Positions 8,240 to 16,077 of a DNA stretch of 64,000 nt are shown piece after piece. A model generated the notes under the pieces. That model saw only the letters and a list, made by a program, of their open reading frames with translations. It was not told the origin of the DNA and made no database searches. Source of the DNA: Nigerium massiliense (lineage in GTDB: Bacteria > Actinomycetota > Actinomycetes > Propionibacteriales > Propionibacteriaceae); assembly GCF_000826085.1 (NCBI RefSeq), contig NZ_CCYM01000003.1, positions 372,001 to 436,000 of the forward strand, given 5' to 3'. Within the stretch, counting starts at the first letter, position 1; every line of letters starts with the position of its first letter. Position numbers and translations under genes: made by a program.

Positions 8240-8844
8240 TCAGGCCTCTGAGTTCGCCGCAGGCGGGACCGTCGTCGTCATCACGCAGTTCTTCAGGCCC
8301 TTGGGACGCACATAGGTGAAGCCGAGCCGCTCGTACAGGCGCCGGGTGCCGTTGTAGAGGAACGACGAGGACATCTTCTTCGTCTGGTGCGTCAGGTCGT
8401 GCGGGTAGCTCTCGACGGTGCCGCCGCCGGCCTGGGCGATCAGCTCCAACGCACCCCGGATGGCGATCTCGGTGAGGCCCCGTCGGCGGTGTGCTTTGTC
8501 GACAAGACGCACGTGACGCGAAAGTCGGGATCCCCTGTCTTCTCCGCGTCGTACTGCTTGCGGTGGTGGATCGTCGGCAGCTCGGCCGGGGTGCCGTACT
8601 CGGCCCACGCGACGGCGTCGTCGCCGTCCATGACGAGCGCTGCGTGCGCCAGCCCACGCTCGACGAGATCCAACTTGTGTGCCCTGTTACCCTCGGCGCT
8701 CTGCCCGCGCTCCTCGCACGCCGGATGGAACCAGGTGCACCAACAGCCCTTGAAAAGGCCGGATTGGCGCTCGACGAGGGCCTCGAACGCCGGCCATGTC
8801 TGAGGGGTCAGCGCTGTGACCGTGTAGGACGTCTCACTCGCCAC
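8240..8844 (-). pseudogene. GNAT acetyltransferase, frameshifted
   Basis: The N-terminal half (TPQTWPAFEALVERQSGLFK, CWCTWFHP, HAALVMDGDDAVAWAEYG, DFRVTCV) is in the frame of ATG 8844. The C-terminal half (VDKAHRRRGLTEIAIRGALE, RRLYERLGFTYVRPKGLKNC) is in another frame. The intact paralogue at 33312 reads WRITCIFVDKGHRGQGIARL across the same place, so the break is at 8503-8506, where one base is missing between V and VDK. Its upstream neighbour, overlapping by 11 nt, is the PCD/VOC gene, which is also broken. A sequencing deletion is the alternative. Confidence 0.85.
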
Positions 8845-9988
8845 GGATCATCACCTCGTTACCCTCGGGATCGGCGATTCGCCAGCGTCCGACGTCCGTT
8901 GACAGGGCGGTGCCTCCCGCCGCGACGGCGGCCCGGACGCGGGCCGCTGCGGCATCGGAGGGCACCGTGAGATCGAGGTGGATCCGATTGCGCTGGGCAC
9001 GGCGCTCGGCGTCGGCGGGGTCGAGGTCCTGGAAGACCAGCACGGGGCCGAGCCGCCGCGGATCGACGATGTCCGTGACGGCGACGCGGCGATCGGGGAC
9101 GTAGCCGAGTGCGGCCGTCCAGAACGCACGGGCGGCGACCGGGTCGAGCACATCCAGGACGAGCTGGACGAACCGTGGCAGAGCCGGGTCGGCTGAGGCG
9201 CCCACCTCGCGTGCCGCGCGTTACAGATCGGCCGCCGAGGCGGGGAAATCGACATCGAGGCCGTGCGCGTCGGCGTCCGCCCGGTCCTTGCCGCTGTCGA
9301 GGATCACCAGACCGGGCCGCACGTCGATGAGCAGGGGGAAGCCGGCCCGGTCCGCGATCATCGCAGCCTCGGTGACGAGGTGGCGCTGCCGTTCCGGCTC
9401 CGTCGTGCGATAGCACGCCATGGTGGCGAACACGACGCGCCAGTCGCCGGCTCCCTCAAGCGGATCGCCGGGAACCACATCGACCTCGTTGCCGTCCGGG
9501 TCGACGTGCCGGACGCCGTACGGACCGGACGCCTCGCCGAGGCCAGCGCGCCGGACCGCGTCCCCCGGTCGCACCACGTCGAGGTGGAAGCGGTCGCGCA
9601 GGGTGCTCGCGGACTCAACGCGCCCTACGAGGAGCCGGGGATCACGGCGCAGCGGGTCGGTGAGCTCGCCGCCGGTTGCCTCGTAGCCGAGCGCCCGCTC
9701 CCAGAAGGCGCTGGTGGCCGCCGGCGCGACGGAGTCGATCGCGACGTCGAGCAACTGCAGGGCGGCCGGGTCGGCCGTGAGTCCCAGCTCGCGGGCGTGT
9801 CCAGAGACGGCTTCGGCCTGCGCCTGGGACGACAGGCGCACGCGGGTTCCGGTGGCGCGGACGTCGACGGCGGCGTCCGGGGCCACAGCGAGAGCGTGGA
9901 CGGCAAGCGCCGCTGCTTTTACCAGGGACGGCGCGTCGAACCACGCCGTCGTGGCGCCGCCGAGCGGGCGCCAGGCCTGGCTCACCAT
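8834..9988 (-). pseudogene. PCD-VOC-PCD-VOC tandem protein with in-frame stop
   Basis: One continuous frame of 385 codons from ATG 9988 to 8834 is interrupted by TAA at 9221-9223. Before the stop (255 residues): a pterin-carbinolamine-dehydratase-like segment (DAAVDVRATGTRVRLSSQAQ, RELGLTADPAALQLLDVAID), a VOC domain (FWERALGYEATGG, VRHVDPDGNEVDVVPGD), and a second PCD-like segment (LIDVRPGLVILDSGKD, AHGLDVDFPASAADL). After the stop, in the same frame, come RAAREVGASADPALPRFVQL and a second VOC domain (FWTAALGYVPDRR, WRIADPEGNEVMIRGE). The stop replaces the position where related joins carry Gln, so CAA to TAA would explain it. The downstream half could restart at GTG 9205 and give a 123-residue VOC protein. 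Confidence 0.82.
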
Positions 9989-10062
9989 GAGGACACGCTA
10001 GAGGGTGTCCTCGGCCACCACCACCCGTTGAGGAACGCTCGGGCGCCGCGCTGGTCCGGTCG

Positions 10063-10710
10063 TCAGGCCCGCCGAGCGACCAGCACGAGGTCGGTGTGGT
10101 GATGCGCGCCGCCCCCGCCGGCGACGTGGCGCTCGCGGCGTTCGTCCCTCTCGACGACCCAACCGTCACCCAGGGCGTCCCGGATGGCGACGTGATCGAC
10201 GTAGCCGTCCGGGTCGAAGCCGTGCGCCAAGGCGCGCTCGCGATCGACCTCCGCGTGACTGACGAACAACAGCGAACCGCCCGGCGCGACGAGCCCGGCG
10301 AGGGTGCGCTCGGCGTCCCGTCCGGGCGAGCGGAACAACGCCGGGTAGAAGCAGCTGACCAGGTCGAACGCCGCCGTCGGGAGGCCGGCGTCCAACAGGG
10401 TCGCCTGCACCCAGTCCACGTCGGCGCCGGCGGCGTCGGCCGCGTCACGCGCCCGGCGCATCGCGTTCGGGGACGGCTCCACGGCCGTGACCCGCCAGCC
10501 CCGCTGAGCGAGCCACAGCGCGTCCGCGCCCTCGCCGGAGCCGACGTCGACCGCGCGACCGGGCCTCATGCCCGCGACCTCGGCGACGAGCGCCTGGTTG
10601 GGGTCACCGCTCCACATGGGCGCGTCACCCTCGTACGGGTCGACCCGTCGATGGGGGTCCCCCTGAGCGGAACGGGGATCGTGTGCGCCGTCGTCGTCCA
10701 TGCGGATCAT
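10063..10710 (-). CDS. Class I SAM-dependent methyltransferase
   Basis: A 215-residue methyltransferase with motif I VAGMRPGRAVDVGSGEGADA (SAM-binding GxGxG-type loop), the acidic loop VTAVEPSPNAMRRARDAADA, motif II TAAFDLVSCFYPALF and motif III LVAPGGSLLFVSHAE. This resembles the class that includes tellurite/thiopurine-resistance and small-molecule methyltransferases. The start is ATG 10710 or, three codons later, ATG 10701. Upstream (10711 onward) is gene debris on the other strand, so its promoter lies inside that debris. Substrate unknown. Confidence 0.85.
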   Translation of the reverse strand: MIRMDDDGAHDPRSAQGDPHRRVDPYEGDAPMWSGDPNQALVAEVAGMRPGRAVDVGSGEGADALWLAQRGWRVTAVEPSPNAMRRARDAADAAGADVDWVQATLLDAGLPTAAFDLVSCFYPALFRSPGRDAERTLAGLVAPGGSLLFVSHAEVDRERALAHGFDPDGYVDHVAIRDALGDGWVVERDERRERHVAGGGGAHHHTDLVLVARRA

Positions 10711-10884
10711 TGTGGCTCCATCGACGGGACGCTCGAGGTCAAGACCGGCTCGGGCGACCAGAAACTCGACGAAGCGTCCGGCGACCTCACCCTCGCCAGC
10801 GGGAACGGGGACATCATCGTCGCTCGCCTCAGCGGCGGCGGTGTCTCCCCGTCCCGCGTCGCCGTGACGGTCTCTTCGAGGTAG
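10711..10884 (+). pseudogene. DUF4097 fragment
   Basis: This strand reads DHCGSIDGTLEVKTGSGDQK, then LDEASGDLTLASGNGDIIVA and RLSGG, the repeating xGxxxVxTGSGDxxV unit of DUF4097 beta-helix proteins. Only about 45 residues match; no start codon, no earlier repeats and no C-terminus are present, and a TAG at 10882-10884 ends the frame. It abuts the start of the methyltransferase on the other strand. Best read as a remnant of a deleted gene. Confidence 0.65.
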
Positions 10885-11063
10885 GCGGGCTCGCTGCATC
10901 ACGTTCAGCTCCGCGGGGACGTAGGTGAAGTCGCCCGCACGCGACCGGACGAGGACGGTGACGAACACGTCCTCGGCCTGCTCGGTAGCGACCTGCAGGG
11001 CCCCGAGGCTCGGCGTCAGCCCGCCCAACTCCAGCGCCGAGCACAACTCGACTCGATCGGCGC

Positions 11064-11261
11064 CACCGGCACGCGATCGGAGAGATCGTCACCGCCCTGC
11101 TCGACGCCGGGCTCGTGCTGGACGCCCTGGAGGAGGCGCCGGTCTCGGCGTGGGTGCGCTGGCCCGATCTGCAGGAGCTCGTGGACGGCGACGTCCGGCT
11201 GCGGGATCGTCCCGAGCGTCTCCCGATGCAGTTCGTCATCGAGGCGCACCGGCCGGACTGA
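11064..11261 (+). pseudogene. C-terminal remnant of a SAM methyltransferase
   Basis: The last 65 codons before the TGA at 11259-11261 read HAIGEIVTALLDAGLVLDAL, then WVRWPDLQELVDGDVRLRDR and PERLPMQFVIEAHRPD. This is the usual end of methyltransferases in which H(S)LGEIVTALLDAGL is followed by DRPERLPLxFxLxA. No motif I-III and no start codon lie upstream; 10886-11063 holds nothing I recognise on this strand. It is a truncated gene end and probably not expressed as an enzyme. Confidence 0.7.
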
Positions 11262-11318
11262 TACCTGGTCCACAGGCTCGCGATAGGGCGACGACAGACC
11301 GCCTCTCCACAGTGGTGC

Positions 11319-11340
11319 TCGATGCATTCGGATGCATCGA
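11319..11340. promoter_or_regulatory. Perfect palindrome upstream of exported protein
   Basis: TCGATGCAT-TCGG-ATGCATCGA: 9-bp arms around a 4-nt centre, ending 36 nt before the ATG at 11377. It could be an operator or a leader hairpin. No regulator gene is adjacent. The stretch 10711-11376 otherwise holds only the two gene remnants and this site. Confidence 0.45.
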
Positions 11341-11376
11341 TGCCTCACCGGCATCTCGCCATCAAAGGAGAGATCC

Positions 11377-11787
11377 ATGCCCAACAACAAGCTCATCCTC
11401 GCGGCGGGGGCCGCAACGTCCGCCGTCATCATCACGGCCGGCGGCGCGGTGCTCGCCAACGCCGCGGGCCAGACGCCTGACACCACGCCGGTGGCTTCCC
11501 CGTCGGCCAGTTCCGGCGCGTCCTCCGACGTCGGGGGCGACAAGGATGGTTGCCGCCCCCGCGGCGGCCACTCTCACACGGACGCCACGGCGGCCGAGAC
11601 CGCCAAGGTCAAGGAGGCCGTCAAGGCCAAGGACGCGGCCATCACCGTCGAGAGGGTGCGGAAGGACGCCGACGGATCCTTCGACGCCCGTGGCACCAAG
11701 AACGGCGACCGCGTCATGGTCGAGGTGTCGGCCGACTACGCCACCGTCACCGTTCACCCCGGCGAGCGTCCGCCGGCTCACCGGTGA
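11377..11787 (+). CDS. Small exported protein, unknown function
   Basis: A 136-residue protein with a signal-like N-terminus (MPNNKLILAAGAATSAVIIT, then AGGAVLANAAG), a Ser/Pro/Ala linker (about residues 30-50), a Cys/Gly/His patch (DGCRPRGGHSHTD) and a soluble tail with KVKEAVKAKDAAITVERVRK and DRVMVEVSADYATVTV. I do not recognise the tail as a named family. ATG 11377 is chosen because AAAGGAGAG lies 5-12 nt upstream. It is a single gene ending in a hairpin. Confidence 0.7.
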   Translation: MPNNKLILAAGAATSAVIITAGGAVLANAAGQTPDTTPVASPSASSGASSDVGGDKDGCRPRGGHSHTDATAAETAKVKEAVKAKDAAITVERVRKDADGSFDARGTKNGDRVMVEVSADYATVTVHPGERPPAHR

Positions 11788-11793
11788 CCCTCC

Positions 11794-11821
11794 GGGCCCC
11801 GTCCCCCAAGGGGCGGGGCCC
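11794..11821 (+). terminator. Terminator-like hairpin
   Basis: GGGCCCCG (11794-11801) pairs with CGGGGCCC (11814-11821) around a 12-nt loop, seven bases after the exported-protein gene. No clear U-tract follows, as is common in actinobacteria. Confidence 0.6.
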
Positions 11822-11900
11822 TCGCGCCCGCGGTGCCGGGTTCGGTCCGGGAACCGAGGTGCGTCCTGAACCGTGACGGGCGCCTGTCACACTGGACGCC

Positions 11901-13766
11901 GTGGAAGATCTCGTCATCGGGGTGGTCGCGTTCCTCGCGACGGTGCTGGCGGTGTCCGTTGCGGCCCGCCGCGTCCGGATCAGCGCCCCGCTGGCGCTCG
12001 TGGTCGTCGGCGTCGCTGGGAGCTACGTGCCGTTCGTGCACGCGCCCGAACTCGCCCCCGAACTCATCCTCGTCGTCGCGCTGCCCCCGCTGCTGTACGC
12101 GTCCGCGATCACGTCGTCGCTGGTCGACTTCCGCCGGCAGTTGAGCAGCATCGGCTGGCTGAGCGTGGGGTTGGTCATCTTCACCACGTTCGGGGTCGGC
12201 ACCGTCGTCCACTACCTGTTGGGCATCGCGTGGGCGCCCGCGCTGGCGCTGGGAGCCGTCGTCGCTCCCCCGGACGCCGTGGCCGCGACCGCCGTCGCCC
12301 GCACCATCGGGCTGCCCCGTCGCGTCGTCACGCTGCTCGAGGGCGAGAGCCTCGTGAACGACGCCACCGCCCTGGTGAGCCTGCGCACCGCGGTCGCCGC
12401 GATGGGGGCCGCGGTGACGGTCGGCGAGGTCGGCCGCGACTTCGCCGTCGCGGTCATCGTCGCCGTGTTGGTGGGGCTGACCGTCGCCCTGGTCGTCTCG
12501 TGGGTCTTCCGCCGGGCGTCCTTCACCAGCACGTCGACGGCGCTGAGCCTCATGACGCCCTTCCTCGCGTTCGTCCCCGCCGAGCATTTGCACGGCTCCG
12601 GGGTGCTCGCGGTGGTCGTGGCCGGCCTCGTGCTGGGGCACAAGTCCCCCGCCATCCAGTCGGGCGAGGTGCGGCTGGCCCAGCGCATCAACTGGACCAC
12701 CATCCAGTTCATCCTGGAGAACTCGGTGTTCCTGCTCGTCGGGCTGCAGTTCCGGCAGATCGTCTCCAACGCGACCGGAACCGACCTCACCTGGACGCAG
12801 GTCGCCGGCGTCTGCGCGGCCACGCTCGGCACCGTCATCGTGCTGCGCGTCGTGTGGTTGCTCGCCACCCGGCTGCTCGTGCATCTCGGCCCGCGCAAGC
12901 AGACGATGACCACCAACGAGACCCTCGTCGTCTCGTGGGCGGGCATGCGCGGCGTGGTCACGCTGGCCGCCGCGCTGACGCTGCCGACACAGACCCCCTA
13001 CCGCGCGGTGTTGATCCTGTGCGCGTTCACGGTGACGCTCGGCACCTTGCTCATCCAAGGGTTGACGTTGCCGTGGCTGGCCCTCCGGCTGGGCGTCCAC
13101 GGCCCCGATGCACGCGAGGACGCCCTGCAGGAGGCCGCCCTCTATCGCCGTGCCTTCGCCGCCGGGATGGAGGCCACCGTCGCCGCAGCCCGTCCCGGCG
13201 ACGAAGAGACCGTCGAGCGGCTTCAGGAACTGGGCGAGCGCCGCGTCAACGGCATCTGGGAGCGCCTCGGCCATCCCGAGGGCGAGACCCCGGCCGCGGC
13301 CTACCGCCGGCTGCGCAGCATAGGCCTGGAGGCCGAGCGCGCGGAGGTCCTCACCCTGCGCGACGCCGGCGAGGCCGACCACCACGTCGTCCGGGAGGTG
13401 TTGGCCGCCCTCGACATCGAGGAGGCGGGCCTGGCGCGCCTGCACGAGGCCGACGAGCAGACCAGCACCGATCCGCTGCGTCCGCGGTTGCGGTCCGCGC
13501 CTTGCGAACACCTCGCGGACGCCCACGCGGTCGTCGTTCCGCTCACGCCCGGCATCTGCGCCGAGTGCCAGGCCGAGGGCCTCACGCCCGTGCACCTTCG
13601 GCTGTGCCTCGAGTGCGGCCACGTCGGGTGCTGCGACTCTTCCGCCGGGCGACACGCGACCAAGCACTTCGAGGAGACCGGCCACCCCGTGATGCGTTCC
13701 ATCGAGCCCGGCGAGGATTGGCGCTGGTGCTACGTGGACGAGGTTCTGGGCGCCGGCGAGGAGTGA
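11901..13766 (+). CDS. Na+/H+ antiporter (NhaP/CPA1) with C-terminal UBP zinc finger
   Basis: A 621-residue protein. Residues 1 to about 405 carry some 12 membrane segments of a CPA1 cation/proton antiporter (APPDAVAATAVARTIGLPRR, LLEGESLVNDATALVSLRTA and WAGMRGVVTLAAALTLP are family motifs with the ion-binding acidic residues). A helical linker follows, and the last 85 residues form a UBP-type zinc finger (CEHLADAHAVVVP, CAECQAEG, CLECGHVGCCDSS, HATKHFEETGHPV). The zinc finger in bacteria lacks ubiquitin to bind, so its role is unknown. The start is GTG 11901, with CACACT (11888-11893) 7 nt upstream. It is followed by a methyltransferase after 4 nt. Confidence 0.9.
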   Translation: MEDLVIGVVAFLATVLAVSVAARRVRISAPLALVVVGVAGSYVPFVHAPELAPELILVVALPPLLYASAITSSLVDFRRQLSSIGWLSVGLVIFTTFGVGTVVHYLLGIAWAPALALGAVVAPPDAVAATAVARTIGLPRRVVTLLEGESLVNDATALVSLRTAVAAMGAAVTVGEVGRDFAVAVIVAVLVGLTVALVVSWVFRRASFTSTSTALSLMTPFLAFVPAEHLHGSGVLAVVVAGLVLGHKSPAIQSGEVRLAQRINWTTIQFILENSVFLLVGLQFRQIVSNATGTDLTWTQVAGVCAATLGTVIVLRVVWLLATRLLVHLGPRKQTMTTNETLVVSWAGMRGVVTLAAALTLPTQTPYRAVLILCAFTVTLGTLLIQGLTLPWLALRLGVHGPDAREDALQEAALYRRAFAAGMEATVAAARPGDEETVERLQELGERRVNGIWERLGHPEGETPAAAYRRLRSIGLEAERAEVLTLRDAGEADHHVVREVLAALDIEEAGLARLHEADEQTSTDPLRPRLRSAPCEHLADAHAVVVPLTPGICAECQAEGLTPVHLRLCLECGHVGCCDSSAGRHATKHFEETGHPVMRSIEPGEDWRWCYVDEVLGAGEE

Positions 13767-13770
13767 CGCG

Positions 13771-14436
13771 ATGACCGAGCGCGACGCCGTCCGGGACGCC
13801 TACGACGCCGTGGCGGACACCTACGCCGACTTCTTCGCCGGCGTGGTGCCGGAATCGCCCGTCGATCTGGCCCTGATCGCCCACTTCTGCGCGCTGCTGC
13901 CCGCCCCGCGCGACGTGCTGGATGCCGGCTGCGGCCCCGGCCGGATGCTGCCGCTGCTGGCCTCCCGCGGTTGCCGGGTACGCGGCCTCGACCTGTCGCC
14001 GCAGTTCGTCCGCCGTGCCCGCGCCGACCACCCGGGCTTCGACGTCACCGTCGGCTCGCTGACCGCGCTGCCCTACCCGGACGCCTCCTTCGACGGCGTC
14101 TTCGCCTGGTACTCCACGATCCATAGCCCGGACGCCGACGTCCGGGCCTTCCTCGCCGAGGCACGACGCACGCTGCGTCCGGGCGGGCACGTCTTGCTGG
14201 GGTTCCAGTCCGGGGACGGCACGGTACGCGACGTCGGGCAGGCGTTCCGCGACCGCGGGCACGACGTCGTCCTGCTGCGCCACCACCGCCCCGTGGACGC
14301 CGTCGTCGCCCTGGCCGAGGAGGCCGACCTCGAGGTCGTCCTCCGCTTCGAGCGGGCGCCCCTGGTGTCCGAGGCCGACCCCCAAGCGGCCGTCGTCGCG
14401 CGACGCGTCGCCCTCGCACAGGGCGCCGTCCCCTGA
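13771..14436 (+). CDS. Class I SAM-dependent methyltransferase
   Basis: A 221-residue methyltransferase (type 11 core). Motif I is DVLDAGCGPGRMLPLLASRG, then VRGLDLSPQFVRRARADHPG, LPYPDASFDGVFAWYSTIHS (motif II) and LRPGGHVLLGFQSGDG (motif III). Substrate unknown. It lies four bases after the antiporter stop, so it is very likely in the same transcript. Length and motifs look intact. Confidence 0.88.
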   Translation: MTERDAVRDAYDAVADTYADFFAGVVPESPVDLALIAHFCALLPAPRDVLDAGCGPGRMLPLLASRGCRVRGLDLSPQFVRRARADHPGFDVTVGSLTALPYPDASFDGVFAWYSTIHSPDADVRAFLAEARRTLRPGGHVLLGFQSGDGTVRDVGQAFRDRGHDVVLLRHHRPVDAVVALAEEADLEVVLRFERAPLVSEADPQAAVVARRVALAQGAVP

Positions 14437-14534
14437 ACCGTCCCTGGTCTGAACCCAGGGGTGGCTTCCGCCGCCCCGCACCGGGCTACGATCCAGCGGG
14501 GCGCGGGGCCCCAGCTCGATCGACAGGAGCACGA

Positions 14535-14993
14535 ATGAAAGCGATCACGCCGCTCACTGCGGCGGGGGCGGCCCTCGCCGGGCTCGCGATCCACGATCTC
14601 ACCCAGCGCCGGCACGCGGTGCTGCGCAACTACCCGGTCCTCGGCCACATGCGTTACCTGCTCGAAAGCATCCGTCCCGAGATGCAGCAGTACTTCATCG
14701 AGCGCAATTGGGACGGCCGCCCCTTCGACCGGGACGTCCGCACGATCATCTACGAACGCGCCAAGGGCATCCATGGCGAGCAGGCGTTCGGCACCGAGCG
14801 CGACGTCAACGAGGTCGGCTACGAGTGGCTCGTGCATTCGGTCGCGCCGGTACCGCAGCTGAAAACGCCGCCGATGGTGATGGTCGGTGGCCCCGCTTGC
14901 TCCAAGCCCTACCCGATGGCGCTGCTCAACGTGTCGTCGATGAGCTTCGGCGCGCTCAGCCCCAAGGTGAAGGAGAGCTTCGAAAGCGCCTGA
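14535..14993 (+). pseudogene. Truncated FMN-binding glutamate synthase-like gene
   Basis: The 152 codons match only the N-terminal part of the FMN-binding glutamate synthase-like family (usually about 500 residues): LRNYPVLGHMRYLLESIRPE, QQYFIERNWDGRPFDRDVRT, then IYERAKGIHGEQAFGTERDV and MALLNVSSMSFGALS. After SFGALS the sequence (PKVKESFESA) departs from the usual text and stops at 14991. The FMN barrel and Fe-S site are absent. It has a good ribosome site (CAGGAG), so a short product may be made, but it cannot be the enzyme. Most likely a deletion remnant. Confidence 0.78.
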
Positions 14994-15035
14994 GCCGCCG
15001 CCGCGCCGTTCCTGGCGCTGGTCTAGCCTGACGCC

Positions 15036-15467
15036 GTGGACGCCGACCAGCTTCTCGCCCGCGCCGCCGCCGACCTGCACGCCCGCGGCGAGCGGATGAC
15101 CGTGCCCCGGCGGGCCGTCCTGCAGGCGCTGGCCGAGAGCCCCGGACACCGCACCGTCGAGGAGATCGCCGCCGCCGTCGCCGAGCGCGACCCGGCCGTC
15201 GCCCGCGCGAGCGTCTACCGCAGCATCGACGCCTTCGTCGCGCTCGGCATCGTGGCGCACGTCCACGTCGGGCACGGGACGACCGTCTACCACCTCGCCG
15301 CCGACGACCGGGTGTACGCCCAGTGCCGGCGCTGCGGCACCCTCGTCGCCCTGCCGACGGGGGTGCTGGCGTCCGCGGGCGAGGCGTTCGCGGAGGCGCA
15401 CGGCTTCACGCTGGACCCGACCCACGTCGCCCTGTCCGGGGTCTGCGCCCGATGCGCGGCGTCCTGA
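15036..15467 (+). CDS. Fur family metal-responsive regulator
   Basis: A 143-residue Fur/Zur-type repressor. The N-terminal winged helix (RMTVPRRAVLQALAESPGHR, ARASVYRSIDAFVALGIVAH) is followed by the dimer domain with VHVGHGTTVYHL, CRRCG and a C-terminal CARC, the two CxxC pairs of the structural zinc site. Which metal it senses cannot be told. GTG 15036 has no Shine-Dalgarno but TAGCCT (15024-15029) ends 6 nt before it, so a leaderless start is likely. No metal transporter gene adjoins it. Confidence 0.88.
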   Translation: MDADQLLARAAADLHARGERMTVPRRAVLQALAESPGHRTVEEIAAAVAERDPAVARASVYRSIDAFVALGIVAHVHVGHGTTVYHLAADDRVYAQCRRCGTLVALPTGVLASAGEAFAEAHGFTLDPTHVALSGVCARCAAS

Positions 15468-15543
15468 GGGCCGCCGTAGCGCCCCCGTCGCGAGGTTGTG
15501 GCGCGGCCCTGTCATGATCGCCGGTGGCGGGGCACTACCGGGT

Positions 15544-16077
15544 GTGAGCACCTACTCCACCGAGCCGGCCTTCGGTGCCATGTTCGAGGCCACCAGCGCC
15601 CGCGTCTACGCCTACGCCCGACGGCACGCGGACGCGGACACGGCCCCGGACGTCGTCGCGGAGGTCTACCTGATCGCCTGGAAGCGTCGCGACAAGGTTC
15701 CCGACGAGCCGGTCCCCTGGCTGATCGTCACGGCGCGCAACGTGCTGCACCGGCACTGGCGTACGCGGTCCCGACAGCAGCGGCTCGCCACCGAACTCGC
15801 CGGCATCGAGGCGCTCGCCACGGCGTCCTCAGCCGACGGTGACGACCGGCAGGCGCTCGTCACCGCCTTCAGCCGCCTCAGCGAGGCCGACCGGGAGACA
15901 CTCCTGCTCGTCGGCTGGGACGGCCTCACCCCGCAACAGGCGGCCGGCGTCGTCGGCTGCTCGCCCAACACCTTCGCCGCGCGGCTCTCTCGAGCCCGAC
16001 GCCGCCTCACCGACCAGACCGAGGGACGCGCCACCACGTTGCGCGCTGCTCCCCTGCCCCAAGGAGACTCACTATGA
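15544..16077 (+). CDS. ECF-type RNA polymerase sigma factor
   Basis: About 177 residues. Region 2 is FGAMFEATSARVYAYARRHA, then DVVAEVYLIAWKRRDKVPDE and PWLIVTARNVLHRHWR. Region 4 is RLSEADRETLLLVGWDGLTP, then QQAAGVVGCSPNTFAARLSR. The start could be GTG 15544, which begins right before region 2, or ATG 15514. It overlaps the next gene by ATGA (16074-16077), the usual arrangement for an ECF factor and its membrane partner. Confidence 0.87.
   Translation: MSTYSTEPAFGAMFEATSARVYAYARRHADADTAPDVVAEVYLIAWKRRDKVPDEPVPWLIVTARNVLHRHWRTRSRQQRLATELAGIEALATASSADGDDRQALVTAFSRLSEADRETLLLVGWDGLTPQQAAGVVGCSPNTFAARLSRARRRLTDQTEGRATTLRAAPLPQGDSL

Noticed and set aside
10711..11046. An N-terminal extension of the methyltransferase at 10063-10710
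   Set aside because: The extension gives no methyltransferase motif, and the opposite strand carries a clear DUF4097 fragment there; ATG 10710 or 10701 fits the family.
11778..13685. A 635-codon minus-strand frame
   Set aside because: It mirrors the antiporter gene and reads as low-complexity Arg/Gly/Asp/His text; the plus strand has family motifs.
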